Assembly (NCBI GenBank): GCA_035515795.1
Contig: DATJAY010000005.1
Coordinates: 62,001-126,000, forward strand
Origin: Candidatus Acidiferrales bacterium
GTDB lineage: Bacteria > Bacteroidota > Ignavibacteria > Kryptoniales > JAKASW01
Direction of reading: 5' to 3'
Length of the DNA stretch: 64,000 nucleotides
The notes beneath the pieces were generated by a model. The model saw nothing but the letters and a program-made list of their open reading frames with translations. It was not told the origin of the DNA and did not search any database. This document shows, one piece after another, positions 18,134 through 27,251 of the stretch (position 1 is the stretch's first letter; every line of letters begins with the position of its first letter). The translations under genes and the position numbers were made by a program.

Positions 18134-19531
18134 ATGGCTACGCGAGCGTGGGATTCTTACAAAGCATTCGATCATCGCGGAATTAAATCCCGAACTGCAA
18201 ATCATCCGGAGGTGCCGGTGATCACATTGTTGCTGTTTCTTTTGTCATTTAGCCATGGTGGCATCGCCCAGACACTCTCGGGTCCCTATCAGGTGGGGAC
18301 ATGGCAGGGATTTCGTTCCGCGGCTGTGAGCTACACGTTCGATGATAATTGTCCCAATCAGCTTTCAATTGCCGTCCCCATGTTCGATGAGTTTGGGTTC
18401 AAGCTGACGCTGTTCACGGTAACGAGCTCCAGCTGGGGTTGGAAAGCTGACTGGAGTGGATTGCAGAAAGCCGCCTCAGAAGGACACGAAATTGCAAGCC
18501 ACACGATCACTCATCCTAATTTCAGTACGCTGGCCGATTCGCTGCAGAAACAGGAACTGGAGTTTTCTCAGGATACTATCAATGCTCATGTCACAGGCCA
18601 GAAGTGCATAACGATCGCCTATCCTTATTGTGTCACAGGTAACAGTGCATTGGTCGCCAGCTATTACATTGCGGCACGCGGCTGCTCGGGTCAGATAGTG
18701 GCTAAGACCCCGAGCGATTTTATGAATATTAGTTCCATTGTCTTAGGTGATCAGGGCCTGAACGCGGTCGCTGCTATCGAGTCTCCGGCGAACAGTGCAG
18801 TTGCTGCAAAAGGATGGTGCGTGTATCTGATTCATGGAATCAACGGGACCGAGCCAGGAGCATATTCGCCCATTTCACAAGATACGTTGCTCGCCACTCT
18901 CCAATACTTGAATGCCAATCCGGATGAATTCTGGGTTGCACCTTTCGGTACCGTGGCGAGATATATCATAGAAAGAAATTCAACGTCGGTCACGGAGATC
19001 TCTAATTACGGAGATAGTATTAGAGTTCAATTGACCGACAATTTGGATAGCGACTACTATGACATTCCGATCACGATCAGGCGTTCTCTTCCCGAAGGCT
19101 GGGATTCGGTGGTTGTCCTGCAAAATGGCGACACCCTGTCTTCACAAATGGTCAAGGTCGACACAGTTAAATACGTAATGTTTGATGGAGTGCCCAACGC
19201 CGGCAATATTACAATCGTCAACGAAACCGGAACGGCGGTCGGCCTGCGTGGTGGATTTGCTTCGCCCGAAGCGTTTGGACTCCTGCAAAATTATCCGAAT
19301 CCGTTCAACCCTAGCACAAAGATCACTTATCAATTATCGAAAAGTGGTTACGTGACATTGAAAGTTTACGATGTACTTGGAAGGGCTGTGGCGGTGCTGG
19401 TAAATCAAAGGCAGAATGCGGGCAACTACAATGTCACTTTCGACGCAAACAATTTGTCGAGCGGTGCATATTTCTACAGAATCTCAACGGAAGAGTTTTC
19501 GGATGTAAAAAAACTTGTGTTAGTCAGATAA
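18134..19531 (+). CDS. CE4-like polysaccharide deacetylase with T9SS tail
   Basis: 465 residues, 15 bases after the xylanase. The NodB-type fold is recognised from the first motif T-F-D-D (Asp70/Asp71) and the metal motif H-T-I-T-H (His123, His127). The usual Gly after the Asp pair is Asn here. About 25 polar residues precede the hydrophobic signal segment ('VITLLLFLLSFSHGGIAQ'). The last ~85 residues are the T9SS sorting domain. In this setting it most likely removes acetyl groups from xylan outside the cell, opening the chain to the GH10 enzymes. Other acylated glycans cannot be excluded. Confidence 0.82.
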   Translation: MATRAWDSYKAFDHRGIKSRTANHPEVPVITLLLFLLSFSHGGIAQTLSGPYQVGTWQGFRSAAVSYTFDDNCPNQLSIAVPMFDEFGFKLTLFTVTSSSWGWKADWSGLQKAASEGHEIASHTITHPNFSTLADSLQKQELEFSQDTINAHVTGQKCITIAYPYCVTGNSALVASYYIAARGCSGQIVAKTPSDFMNISSIVLGDQGLNAVAAIESPANSAVAAKGWCVYLIHGINGTEPGAYSPISQDTLLATLQYLNANPDEFWVAPFGTVARYIIERNSTSVTEISNYGDSIRVQLTDNLDSDYYDIPITIRRSLPEGWDSVVVLQNGDTLSSQMVKVDTVKYVMFDGVPNAGNITIVNETGTAVGLRGGFASPEAFGLLQNYPNPFNPSTKITYQLSKSGYVTLKVYDVLGRAVAVLVNQRQNAGNYNVTFDANNLSSGAYFYRISTEEFSDVKKLVLVR

Positions 19532-19545
19532 AGTGAGATGATACA

Positions 19546-20787
19546 ATGTGCCATCACGTGTTGAGCATTAGATCGACAATCATTGCATTGATGATTGGGT
19601 TAATGGCCGCGGGTTGCTCAAAAAAAAATTCGGTCACCGGCCCTGGTGTAATACCAAATTCTGCAAATATCGATCTAAACAATACCCAGCAGATCATCAG
19701 GGGATTTGGTGCCGCCAACATTGTCGGCTGGCGGCCTGATATGACTCCTGCGCAAATCCAGACCGCTTTCGGCGACGGCGATGGACAGGTTGGTTTGACA
19801 ATAATGCGGCTGCGAATCCCTCCCGACTCGACGGAGTTCGGCATCGATGTTCCTTCGGCACTGTCGGCGGAAGCGCTCGGTGTGACTGTCATTGCAACGC
19901 CGTGGACGCCTCCGGCGTGGATGAAGATAAATGATAACTTAGTCGGAGGCTACCTCGATCCTAACGAGTACGCGGCCTACGCCGCCCATCTTAAGGCATT
20001 TGCCGATACGATGAAAAACAACGGTGTCTCAATCTACGCCATCTCGGTTCAGAATGAACCCGATGCCCAAGTGGTGTACGAATCATGTTTTTGGAATGCA
20101 ACACAGTTTCTCAGCTTCATGAAACATTATGCGCCGTCCGTTGGTGTTCCGGTTTTCATGCCTGAGTCGGAGAGTTTCGATCACCAGTTCTCAGACTCCA
20201 CGCTGAACGATCCTGTCGCCTGCGCCAATGTCGCATTGATTGGAGGACACCTGTACGGGAACACGAATTTGGGTTACCCTTTAGCTATTGCCAAAGGGAA
20301 GGAATTGTGGATGACCGAATACCTCCTCACCGATACATCGTGGGCGGCAGTGCTCGGAACTGCGAAGCAGATCAATGATTGCATGAACGCTCAAATGAGC
20401 GCATATATATGGTGGTACATAGTAAGATATTACGGTCCGATCGCCGAAACGGGTAATGCGCCGACGAAGCGCGGTTACGTCATGTCCCAGTATGCGAGAT
20501 TTGTAAGACCGGGCTTTTACAGAGTTTCTGCCACAGCTAACCCGCAATCAAATGTTTACGTGACGGCATACAAGAATAGCTCCAAAGTGGTCATCGTGGC
20601 ACTGAACATGGACACGTCTGCAGTCAGTCAGACATTTACGATGCAGAACGGAAGCGCTGCTACCTTTACGCCTTACGTCACATCGGTCAATGTGAATTGT
20701 GTCCAGGGAAGGGTCGATACCGTATCGAGCGGATACTTCACGACCACTCTTGAGCCGTCGAGCGTAACGACTTTTGTGTCGAACTGA
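19546..20787 (+). CDS. GH30 glucuronoxylan-type endo-xylanase, lipoprotein
   Basis: 413 residues. A lipobox-like 'GLMAAGC' places the lipidated Cys at 24. GH30 catalytic residues are acid/base Glu171 (SVQNEP) and nucleophile Glu258 (WMTEYL). The segment 'AYIWWYIVRYYGP' resembles subfamily 8 glucuronoxylanases, where an Arg in this loop binds the glucuronate side chain; Arg294 is retained here. Subfamily 8 enzymes cut xylan next to a (methyl)glucuronate branch. Because it is lipid-anchored and lacks a T9SS tail, it may sit on the outer membrane, acting on chains made by GH10. Subfamily assignment is by eye. Confidence 0.88.
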   Translation: MCHHVLSIRSTIIALMIGLMAAGCSKKNSVTGPGVIPNSANIDLNNTQQIIRGFGAANIVGWRPDMTPAQIQTAFGDGDGQVGLTIMRLRIPPDSTEFGIDVPSALSAEALGVTVIATPWTPPAWMKINDNLVGGYLDPNEYAAYAAHLKAFADTMKNNGVSIYAISVQNEPDAQVVYESCFWNATQFLSFMKHYAPSVGVPVFMPESESFDHQFSDSTLNDPVACANVALIGGHLYGNTNLGYPLAIAKGKELWMTEYLLTDTSWAAVLGTAKQINDCMNAQMSAYIWWYIVRYYGPIAETGNAPTKRGYVMSQYARFVRPGFYRVSATANPQSNVYVTAYKNSSKVVIVALNMDTSAVSQTFTMQNGSAATFTPYVTSVNVNCVQGRVDTVSSGYFTTTLEPSSVTTFVSN

Positions 20788-22975
20788 GAGGGCTCTGACA
20801 GAGTATATCTTTGTTAGATCAATAACTAGGTTGCATCACGACGTGAAAAACATAATCTTGAAGATTGTTTCGACCATGCTTCTTGTCGCAGCTTGCATTA
20901 CCGTCCGTGCCGAAAACGGACACGGTCTCTGGCTGAGATATAAGCTTGTCTCAGATAAGCATCTGCGGGAAGAGTACACAAAGTTAGTCGATGGAATGAT
21001 CGTAGAAGGAGAATCGCCGACAATCCAGGCTGCTAAGAATGAACTTCAGAAAGGATTAAGCGGATTGTTGGGAAGGATGGTTCCTGAAATCAAAAGTGTA
21101 AATCATAACGGAGAAATATTAGTAGGGAGCTATAAAAGTTCGCCATTGATCGAACATGCCGGTGTGAAAAGTGATCTGTCGAAAACCGGACCGGAAGGTT
21201 TTGTCATCAAAAGTTTAGAGGTCGGCGGACGAAGAGTAACTGTCATCACCGCTAACGAAGATGTAGGCGTGCTTTACGGCGCTTTCCATTTCTTAAATTT
21301 ACTGCAGACGAACCAGGATATTTCCCACATCAACATTGTCTCCTTTCCGAGAATTAAACTGAGAATGTTAAATCACTGGGACAATCTTGATGGTACAAGA
21401 GTCTATCCTGGTTTTTCAATCTGGGATTGGCACACGCTTCCAACTTACATAAAGCAGATATATGTCGATTACGCCCGCGCCGACGCATCGATCGGCATCA
21501 ATGGTACCGTGTTGAACAACGTCAACGCTGATCCGCGAATTATTACTCATGATTATCTTGTTAAGATTGCCGCGCTCGCAGATGTGTTCCGTCCTTATGG
21601 AATAAAAGTTTTTCTCAGTGCCAATTTCGACTCGCCCGTGAAATTGGGAGAATTGAAATCTGCAGATCCATTCGATCCACAAGTAAGAGAATGGTGGAAA
21701 AACAAAGTCAAGGAAATTTATTCCTTCATTCCGGATTTCGGAGGCTTTCTCGTGAAGGCCAATTCGGAAGGTGAACCCGGACCCGGAGACTACAATAGAA
21801 CTCAGGCCGATGGTGCAAACGTGCTCGCGGAAGCGGTGAAACCTTATGGCGGAATCGTGATCTGGAGAGCTTTCGTCTATGCTTACAACCCCAAGGATCG
21901 TGCGCGCGAAGCCTACGATATATTCAAGCCGCTGGACGGAAAGTTCGACAGCAACGTCCTGCTACAGGTGAAGAACGGTCCGCTTGATTTTCAGCCGCGC
22001 GAACCGTTCAGCCCCTTGTTCGGCGCCATGCCAAAGACACCTCTGATGATGGAATTGGACATAGGTCAAGGTGCTTTGGGCGAAGATGTGGGTTTAGTTT
22101 ATCTTGCTCCGATGTGGAGAGAGTGTCTTATGTCGGATACTTACTGCAGAGGAAAAGGATCCACGGTCGCGAAAGTCGTCGACGGCTCAATCGATGGTTA
22201 CGAAACAACTGGCATTGCGGGAGTTTCAAATGTCAGCAACGAATGCAGCTGGACGGGGAACATTTTCGGACAGGCGAACTGGTACGCGTTCGGCCGCCTT
22301 GCCTGGGACTATGATCTTACTTCGAGTCAGATAGCCGACGAATGGATCAGGATGACCTTTTCGAACGACACGTCCGTAATAAATCCCGTTGAAGAAATAA
22401 TGATGACTTCGCGAGAGAATGTAGTGAACTATAGAGATCCGATCGGTCTCAACATGTTAGGCGGGTGGAGTGTTTATCATGGACCATGGGTTAACAATTC
22501 GGTACATGCCGATTGGAATTCTCCATATTACCACAGAGCCGACAGCATCGGCATCGGCTTCGATCGTACGAGAACCGGCAGCGATGCCGTGGACCAGTAT
22601 TATCCGCCGGTCGCCGACCAATTAAATTCCCTCGACACTTGCCCGGAAGAATATCTCCTCTGGTTTCATCATGTACCATGGAACTACAAGATGAGATCGG
22701 GTAATACCCTCTGGGATGAGCTTTCCTATCATTATTATAGAGGCGTCGAAGGCGTACAGGAAATTCAGAGCATATGGAATTCTTTAAAAGGGAAAGTAGA
22801 CAGCGAGGAGTTCAATTCGGTACGAATGCTGCTAAAGATACAGCATGACGATGCTGTCAGCTGGAGAGACGGTTGCGTTCTATATTTCCAGACTTTTTCT
22901 CATTTGCCCATTCCTGCCGGATTACCTGCACCTGAACACGATCTTGAATATTACGAGGAGCATAATCCGAGGTGA
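20774..22975 (+). CDS. GH67 alpha-glucuronidase
   Basis: Up to 733 residues. The ATG at 20774 overlaps the GH30 gene by 14 bases. The GTG at 20843 is an attractive alternative because it starts directly at the signal peptide ('VKNIILKIVSTMLLVAACITVRA'). GH67 hallmarks are 'NHWDNLDGT', 'KANSEGEPGPGDYNRTQADG' (likely acid Glu) and 'QVKNGPLDFQPREPF' with 'MMELDIGQ' (likely Asp/Glu base pair). GH67 enzymes remove 4-O-methylglucuronate only from the non-reducing end of xylo-oligosaccharides, complementing GH115, which also attacks internal branches. Probably periplasmic. Confidence 0.94.
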   Translation: MCRTERALTEYIFVRSITRLHHDVKNIILKIVSTMLLVAACITVRAENGHGLWLRYKLVSDKHLREEYTKLVDGMIVEGESPTIQAAKNELQKGLSGLLGRMVPEIKSVNHNGEILVGSYKSSPLIEHAGVKSDLSKTGPEGFVIKSLEVGGRRVTVITANEDVGVLYGAFHFLNLLQTNQDISHINIVSFPRIKLRMLNHWDNLDGTRVYPGFSIWDWHTLPTYIKQIYVDYARADASIGINGTVLNNVNADPRIITHDYLVKIAALADVFRPYGIKVFLSANFDSPVKLGELKSADPFDPQVREWWKNKVKEIYSFIPDFGGFLVKANSEGEPGPGDYNRTQADGANVLAEAVKPYGGIVIWRAFVYAYNPKDRAREAYDIFKPLDGKFDSNVLLQVKNGPLDFQPREPFSPLFGAMPKTPLMMELDIGQGALGEDVGLVYLAPMWRECLMSDTYCRGKGSTVAKVVDGSIDGYETTGIAGVSNVSNECSWTGNIFGQANWYAFGRLAWDYDLTSSQIADEWIRMTFSNDTSVINPVEEIMMTSRENVVNYRDPIGLNMLGGWSVYHGPWVNNSVHADWNSPYYHRADSIGIGFDRTRTGSDAVDQYYPPVADQLNSLDTCPEEYLLWFHHVPWNYKMRSGNTLWDELSYHYYRGVEGVQEIQSIWNSLKGKVDSEEFNSVRMLLKIQHDDAVSWRDGCVLYFQTFSHLPIPAGLPAPEHDLEYYEEHNPR

Positions 22976-24810
22976 ACTATTGTGGTGTTAGGTTGGTCAT
23001 GCGAATGTTCATTTTGTTCCTAACTTTGGCACTCCATTCAACAACTCTCCGTGCTCAGGATTTTGGGAATTCGGCATTGATACCACCGATGGGATGGAAC
23101 AGCTGGGATTGCTATGGACCTACTGTCACCGAGCAGGAAGTAAAGGCAAACGCAGATTATATGGCTGCTCATCTAAGAAATTTTGGATGGAATTATATCG
23201 TGGTCGATATTCGCTGGTATGTCTCAAATGACAAAGCGCATGGATACAATGAAACGGACCCCGCCATTAACATGGACGAATACGGCAGGCTTTTGCCTGC
23301 AGTTAATCGATTCCCCTCCGCTGCGGACGGCGAGGGATTCAGACCGCTTGCGGACTACGTTCACGGCAAGGGATTGAAATTTGGTATTCATATTATGCGC
23401 GGTATCCCGAAGCTGGCAGTTGAAAAAAACACACCGATCTTCCGGACCAGCGCGACTGCCAGAGATATTTACAGCGATAAGGAATTATGCGCGTGGCTCG
23501 GCGACATGTACACAGTGGACGCGAGCAAACCGGGCGCGCAGGAATATTACAATTCACTTTTCAAAATGTACGCATCATGGGGGGTTGATTTTGTAAAAGT
23601 GGACGACATCTCGCGTCCTTATCATAAAGATGAAATCGACATGATCCGCAAAGCCATAGACAGCTGCGGACGGCCGATCGTCCTTAGCCTGTCGCCGGGC
23701 GAAACGCCTATGGAAGACGCCCGGCATGTCAGCACCCACGCAAACATGTGGCGCATCATAGACGATTTCTGGGACAACTGGTCTCAACTGGAGTCGCACT
23801 TTGTACTCTTCGAGAAATGGATTCCGTACATGAGTCCGGGTCATTGGCCGGACGGTGACATGCTTCCGCTGGGGATGATTGGCGTCCGTGCGGAGAACGG
23901 CAACGCCCGTATGACCAGGTTCACCAAAGACGAGCAGAGTACTCTGATGTCGCTATTCTTAATCTGCCGATCGCCGTTGATGTTCGGCGGCAATCTTCCT
24001 GATAATGACGAATTTACTTACGGCCTGATCACGAATGAGGAGGCGCTCGCCGTCCTGCAAAGAAGCAATAACAACAGATTGCTTTTCGATGATGGGGACA
24101 AAATCGCGTGGGTAGCCGATGATGCAGGGAGCGGCGACAAATATGTCGCTCTCTTCTATGCCGCTGACAGGAAACCGATATTGGAAAGCAATGCAATATG
24201 GAACAGCAAACTTCTTACATATAAACCGTCTGAACAAAGTGCCGATGTGAAAGTGAGAATTGACGGGGCCAAGAAACTTTACCTTGTAGTCACCGACGGC
24301 GGAGACGGAAACAATTGGGATCATGCCGATTGGATAGAACCGAAACTTACGGGCAAGAAAGGCTCACTGAACCTGACAGCTCTTGAATGGTCAAGCGCAA
24401 CTTCAGGATGGGATACGCCAAAGATAGACAGAAGCGTGGGCGGAAATAAATTGATCGTCGGCGGCAAAGAATATGCTGACGGGATCGGCACACATGCCAC
24501 GTCGGTCATAGAATATGATATCCCTGAAGGATATGATACTTTTTCTTCCATCGTGGGGCTCGATAAAGAATGTGTTGACCATACCGAAGGAGCAACCGTC
24601 AAGTTCCAGGTGTTCACCCGGTATCCCACCGGCACTATGCCGGAAGATTCGATTGAAATTTTTCTGGATACTGAGCAACTGGGTTTCAAAGGGACATGTA
24701 AAGTTCGCGACCTGTGGGCGAATGGGGATATTGGAGAATACACGAATGCGATACCGCTGAACGTGAGGAATCATGGAGCGAGGCTGCTGAAGATCAGTGA
24801 AGTCAAATGA
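22972..24810 (+). CDS. GH27 alpha-galactosidase-like enzyme with C-terminal NPCBM-like domain
   Basis: 612 residues from a GTG that overlaps the GH67 stop by four bases, suggesting translational coupling; ATG 22999 also fits the signal peptide. GH27 features are 'PPMGWNSWDCYG', 'NYIVVDIRW' and the nucleophile Asp211 in 'DFVKVDD'. The later 'MWRIIDDFWDNW' may contain the acid. Residues ~470-600 ('NLTALEWSSATSGWDTPKID', 'DGIGTHATSVIEYDIP') match an NPCBM-type carbohydrate-binding module. The family cleaves alpha-galactosides, and some members release beta-L-arabinopyranose, both possible xylan side groups. No sorting tail. Confidence 0.87.
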   Translation: MNYCGVRLVMRMFILFLTLALHSTTLRAQDFGNSALIPPMGWNSWDCYGPTVTEQEVKANADYMAAHLRNFGWNYIVVDIRWYVSNDKAHGYNETDPAINMDEYGRLLPAVNRFPSAADGEGFRPLADYVHGKGLKFGIHIMRGIPKLAVEKNTPIFRTSATARDIYSDKELCAWLGDMYTVDASKPGAQEYYNSLFKMYASWGVDFVKVDDISRPYHKDEIDMIRKAIDSCGRPIVLSLSPGETPMEDARHVSTHANMWRIIDDFWDNWSQLESHFVLFEKWIPYMSPGHWPDGDMLPLGMIGVRAENGNARMTRFTKDEQSTLMSLFLICRSPLMFGGNLPDNDEFTYGLITNEEALAVLQRSNNNRLLFDDGDKIAWVADDAGSGDKYVALFYAADRKPILESNAIWNSKLLTYKPSEQSADVKVRIDGAKKLYLVVTDGGDGNNWDHADWIEPKLTGKKGSLNLTALEWSSATSGWDTPKIDRSVGGNKLIVGGKEYADGIGTHATSVIEYDIPEGYDTFSSIVGLDKECVDHTEGATVKFQVFTRYPTGTMPEDSIEIFLDTEQLGFKGTCKVRDLWANGDIGEYTNAIPLNVRNHGARLLKISEVK

Positions 24811-24853
24811 AGCAGACTAAATTTTTTGTTACAAATGCTTACGGGAGAAATTC

Positions 24854-27148
24854 ATGTCAAGAATATTTACAGTTGTGAGTTGCTTTTTGTTTTTTATCAA
24901 TTCAGGATTCGGGCAGTCAGCATCGTTCCAGACTTACATGAATCCTGTGATCCCCGGTGACCACCCCGATTGCACATTAACAAAGGTTGGCAATGACTTT
25001 TACACGACCGGGTCATCGTTCAATCCGACGCCGGTCATTTATCATTCCACCGATCTGGTTCATTGGGAAGCGATAGCCCAGCCTGTGAGCGCTGCCTGGT
25101 CAAACTACGGAGATGCGCCCGCCGGCGGATGCTGGGGCGGTCAGGTAGTTTATTATAACAATAAGTGGTGGGATTTCTTCTGTCGAAATTGGCAAATGTA
25201 TTTTGTCACTGCTGACAGCGTCAGAGGGCCATGGTCGATGCCGACGTTGGTGAATAATCCTTCGAGTGTCTCCGGCGGCTTGGGCTACGACAACTCTATC
25301 TTTGTCGACGACGACAGCACGTGGTATTTATTGGTGAAAAACGGTCAGGCAGGTAACTGGATAGTGCAGCTGGGGAATAACGGTCAGCCAAGCGGGAAGG
25401 TTTTGAATTTGACGTGGATAAATCCCGCACCTTCGTATCCATACAGTTGGGCGGAAGGACCGGTTATGTGGAAGCACGGCGGCTATTACTACTATGCTTT
25501 TGCTCAGAACGTCGCCGGTGGGGAATACGTCATGAGAAGCAAGACTCTGACGGATAGCTCATCTTCCTGGACGACGCCGGTTAATTTCTTCAACACGAGC
25601 GATCCGCAAGCTTCATCAGCAGTGTTCGGCAATCCTAATCATTGCTCAGCTGCGGTAGTGATTGATGACAGTACGGTCTGGATTCTCCATCCGGTGTGGC
25701 GCACCGGAAGCAGCAATGAATGGTACAGTCAGGGACGGCAGGGATTGCTCAATCAAGTTCGTTATGATTCCACCGGCGAACCGACTGCCGACTACCCGGT
25801 GAATGCTCCGAAGGATGCGCCCAAATTACCAAGCAGCGGTATTCCGTGGATGGTGCCGCATTCAGATTTTTTTGATTCGAACAAACTGAATCCCGAGTGG
25901 TCGTTCCTGGGATATACCGCTTCCAATGCATATTCTCTCACCGCTCGTCCGGGGTGGCTGACACTTTCTCCAAGAGGCGGAGAGTTCAATACAGTAATCA
26001 AGAATGACGGTGAACATAATTATTCAGTAACCACCAGATTGGAATTCAAACCGCAATCAGTCAGTGATGAAGCCGGCATCTGGATCGTAAACGGACCGGA
26101 AGCTATAAGCGCAAAATTGTTCAGCTCGATCGACAGTTCAGGAAACAAGATCGTGACGTTCAGTTATGAAATCACTCGTTACACAATTCCTGACCCTGCA
26201 GGTGTCGGTGATAGTACATTGTGGCTTAAGCTTGTCCGTGTCAACCATATGCTTACCGGTTATTGCAGCACTGATGGTTATGACTGGATCCGCGTGGGAA
26301 GCAGTATCAATGTAACCGATCTGGATGGGTATCAATCCAATTACAACAGCTCATGGACAGGAAACCGACAGGGGTTGTTTGTACAAGGAGGAGTCCCGGC
26401 CGGCTTTGATTTTTATATTTATCGCGACGCTTATACACCGATATTGGCCGAATGTCCCGCGAACCAGTACGGCACGACCGTTTCGGCAAGAGTCAACGGA
26501 ATGAGTTCGTTGACCAATATACATGATGGTGACTGGGCATTATATGCCGGCCTGGAGTTTGGGAACTCGGAATACGTAATTGAACCTGATTCTATTCATA
26601 TTACGGCTTCATGTGCTTCTTCGGGTGGTGTTGTCGAAGTCTGGCTTGATTCGATCGATACCGGTACCAAAATAGCTGAATGCAATATCACCAATACCGG
26701 CAGCTGGAGTAATTACGAAACATTCTCCACCAATGTTCTCACAACCGTTTCGGGCAACCGTGATGTCTACTTGAAATTCAAAGGTGCAGGCTCGGGTAAT
26801 CTTTTTATGCTCCAGTGGGTGAGTTTTGTTGATAAATCCCATCCTTTAACATCTATCCACGAATCACGATCAGGACTGCTTCCGAAACACTTTGAGCTTG
26901 AACAAAATTATCCCAACCCATTTAACCCGGCGACAAGGATCAGCTACCAGTTGCCGGTTGCAAGTAACGTCACTCTGAAGATTTATGATGTGTTGGGCCG
27001 AGAAGTTGCGACACTGGTGGATGAGAGACAGAGCGCGGGATACCATGGCGTCACATTCGACGCAGGAAATTTGGCGAGTGGTGTGTATTTCTATCGAATC
27101 GGGACAGAGATGTCTTCTGCAGTGAAGAAGCTTACGTTAGTGAAGTAA
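24854..27148 (+). CDS. GH43 beta-xylosidase/arabinofuranosidase with CBM6 and T9SS tail
   Basis: 764 residues with a clear signal peptide. The five-bladed GH43 triad is visible: base Asp39 (GDHPDCTL), pKa modulator Asp145 (GYDNSIF) and acid Glu200 (WAEGPVMW). A beta-sandwich GH43 C-terminal domain spans ~290-530. A CBM6-like module ('AECPANQYGTTVSARV' to 'GNLFMLQWVSF') covers ~535-665, and the T9SS sorting tail ends the protein. Such enzymes release xylose or arabinose from xylan; which one cannot be decided by eye. Secretion with a CBM implies direct action on polymeric substrate. Confidence 0.92.
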   Translation: MSRIFTVVSCFLFFINSGFGQSASFQTYMNPVIPGDHPDCTLTKVGNDFYTTGSSFNPTPVIYHSTDLVHWEAIAQPVSAAWSNYGDAPAGGCWGGQVVYYNNKWWDFFCRNWQMYFVTADSVRGPWSMPTLVNNPSSVSGGLGYDNSIFVDDDSTWYLLVKNGQAGNWIVQLGNNGQPSGKVLNLTWINPAPSYPYSWAEGPVMWKHGGYYYYAFAQNVAGGEYVMRSKTLTDSSSSWTTPVNFFNTSDPQASSAVFGNPNHCSAAVVIDDSTVWILHPVWRTGSSNEWYSQGRQGLLNQVRYDSTGEPTADYPVNAPKDAPKLPSSGIPWMVPHSDFFDSNKLNPEWSFLGYTASNAYSLTARPGWLTLSPRGGEFNTVIKNDGEHNYSVTTRLEFKPQSVSDEAGIWIVNGPEAISAKLFSSIDSSGNKIVTFSYEITRYTIPDPAGVGDSTLWLKLVRVNHMLTGYCSTDGYDWIRVGSSINVTDLDGYQSNYNSSWTGNRQGLFVQGGVPAGFDFYIYRDAYTPILAECPANQYGTTVSARVNGMSSLTNIHDGDWALYAGLEFGNSEYVIEPDSIHITASCASSGGVVEVWLDSIDTGTKIAECNITNTGSWSNYETFSTNVLTTVSGNRDVYLKFKGAGSGNLFMLQWVSFVDKSHPLTSIHESRSGLLPKHFELEQNYPNPFNPATRISYQLPVASNVTLKIYDVLGREVATLVDERQSAGYHGVTFDAGNLASGVYFYRIGTEMSSAVKKLTLVK

Positions 27149-27251
27149 GAGAGGGGAGCAAAATTGCGGTGCCGGGAAGGTTTCTCCCGACCGGATGTAA
27201 AATAATGGATGTTAGATACGATTAATTTAATTCCAGATAGAAAGGTGCTAT

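Noticed and set aside
27173-27189. CGGGA/TCCCG hairpin after the GH43 gene
   Set aside because: The stem is only five base pairs and no T-run follows, so it does not support a terminator call.
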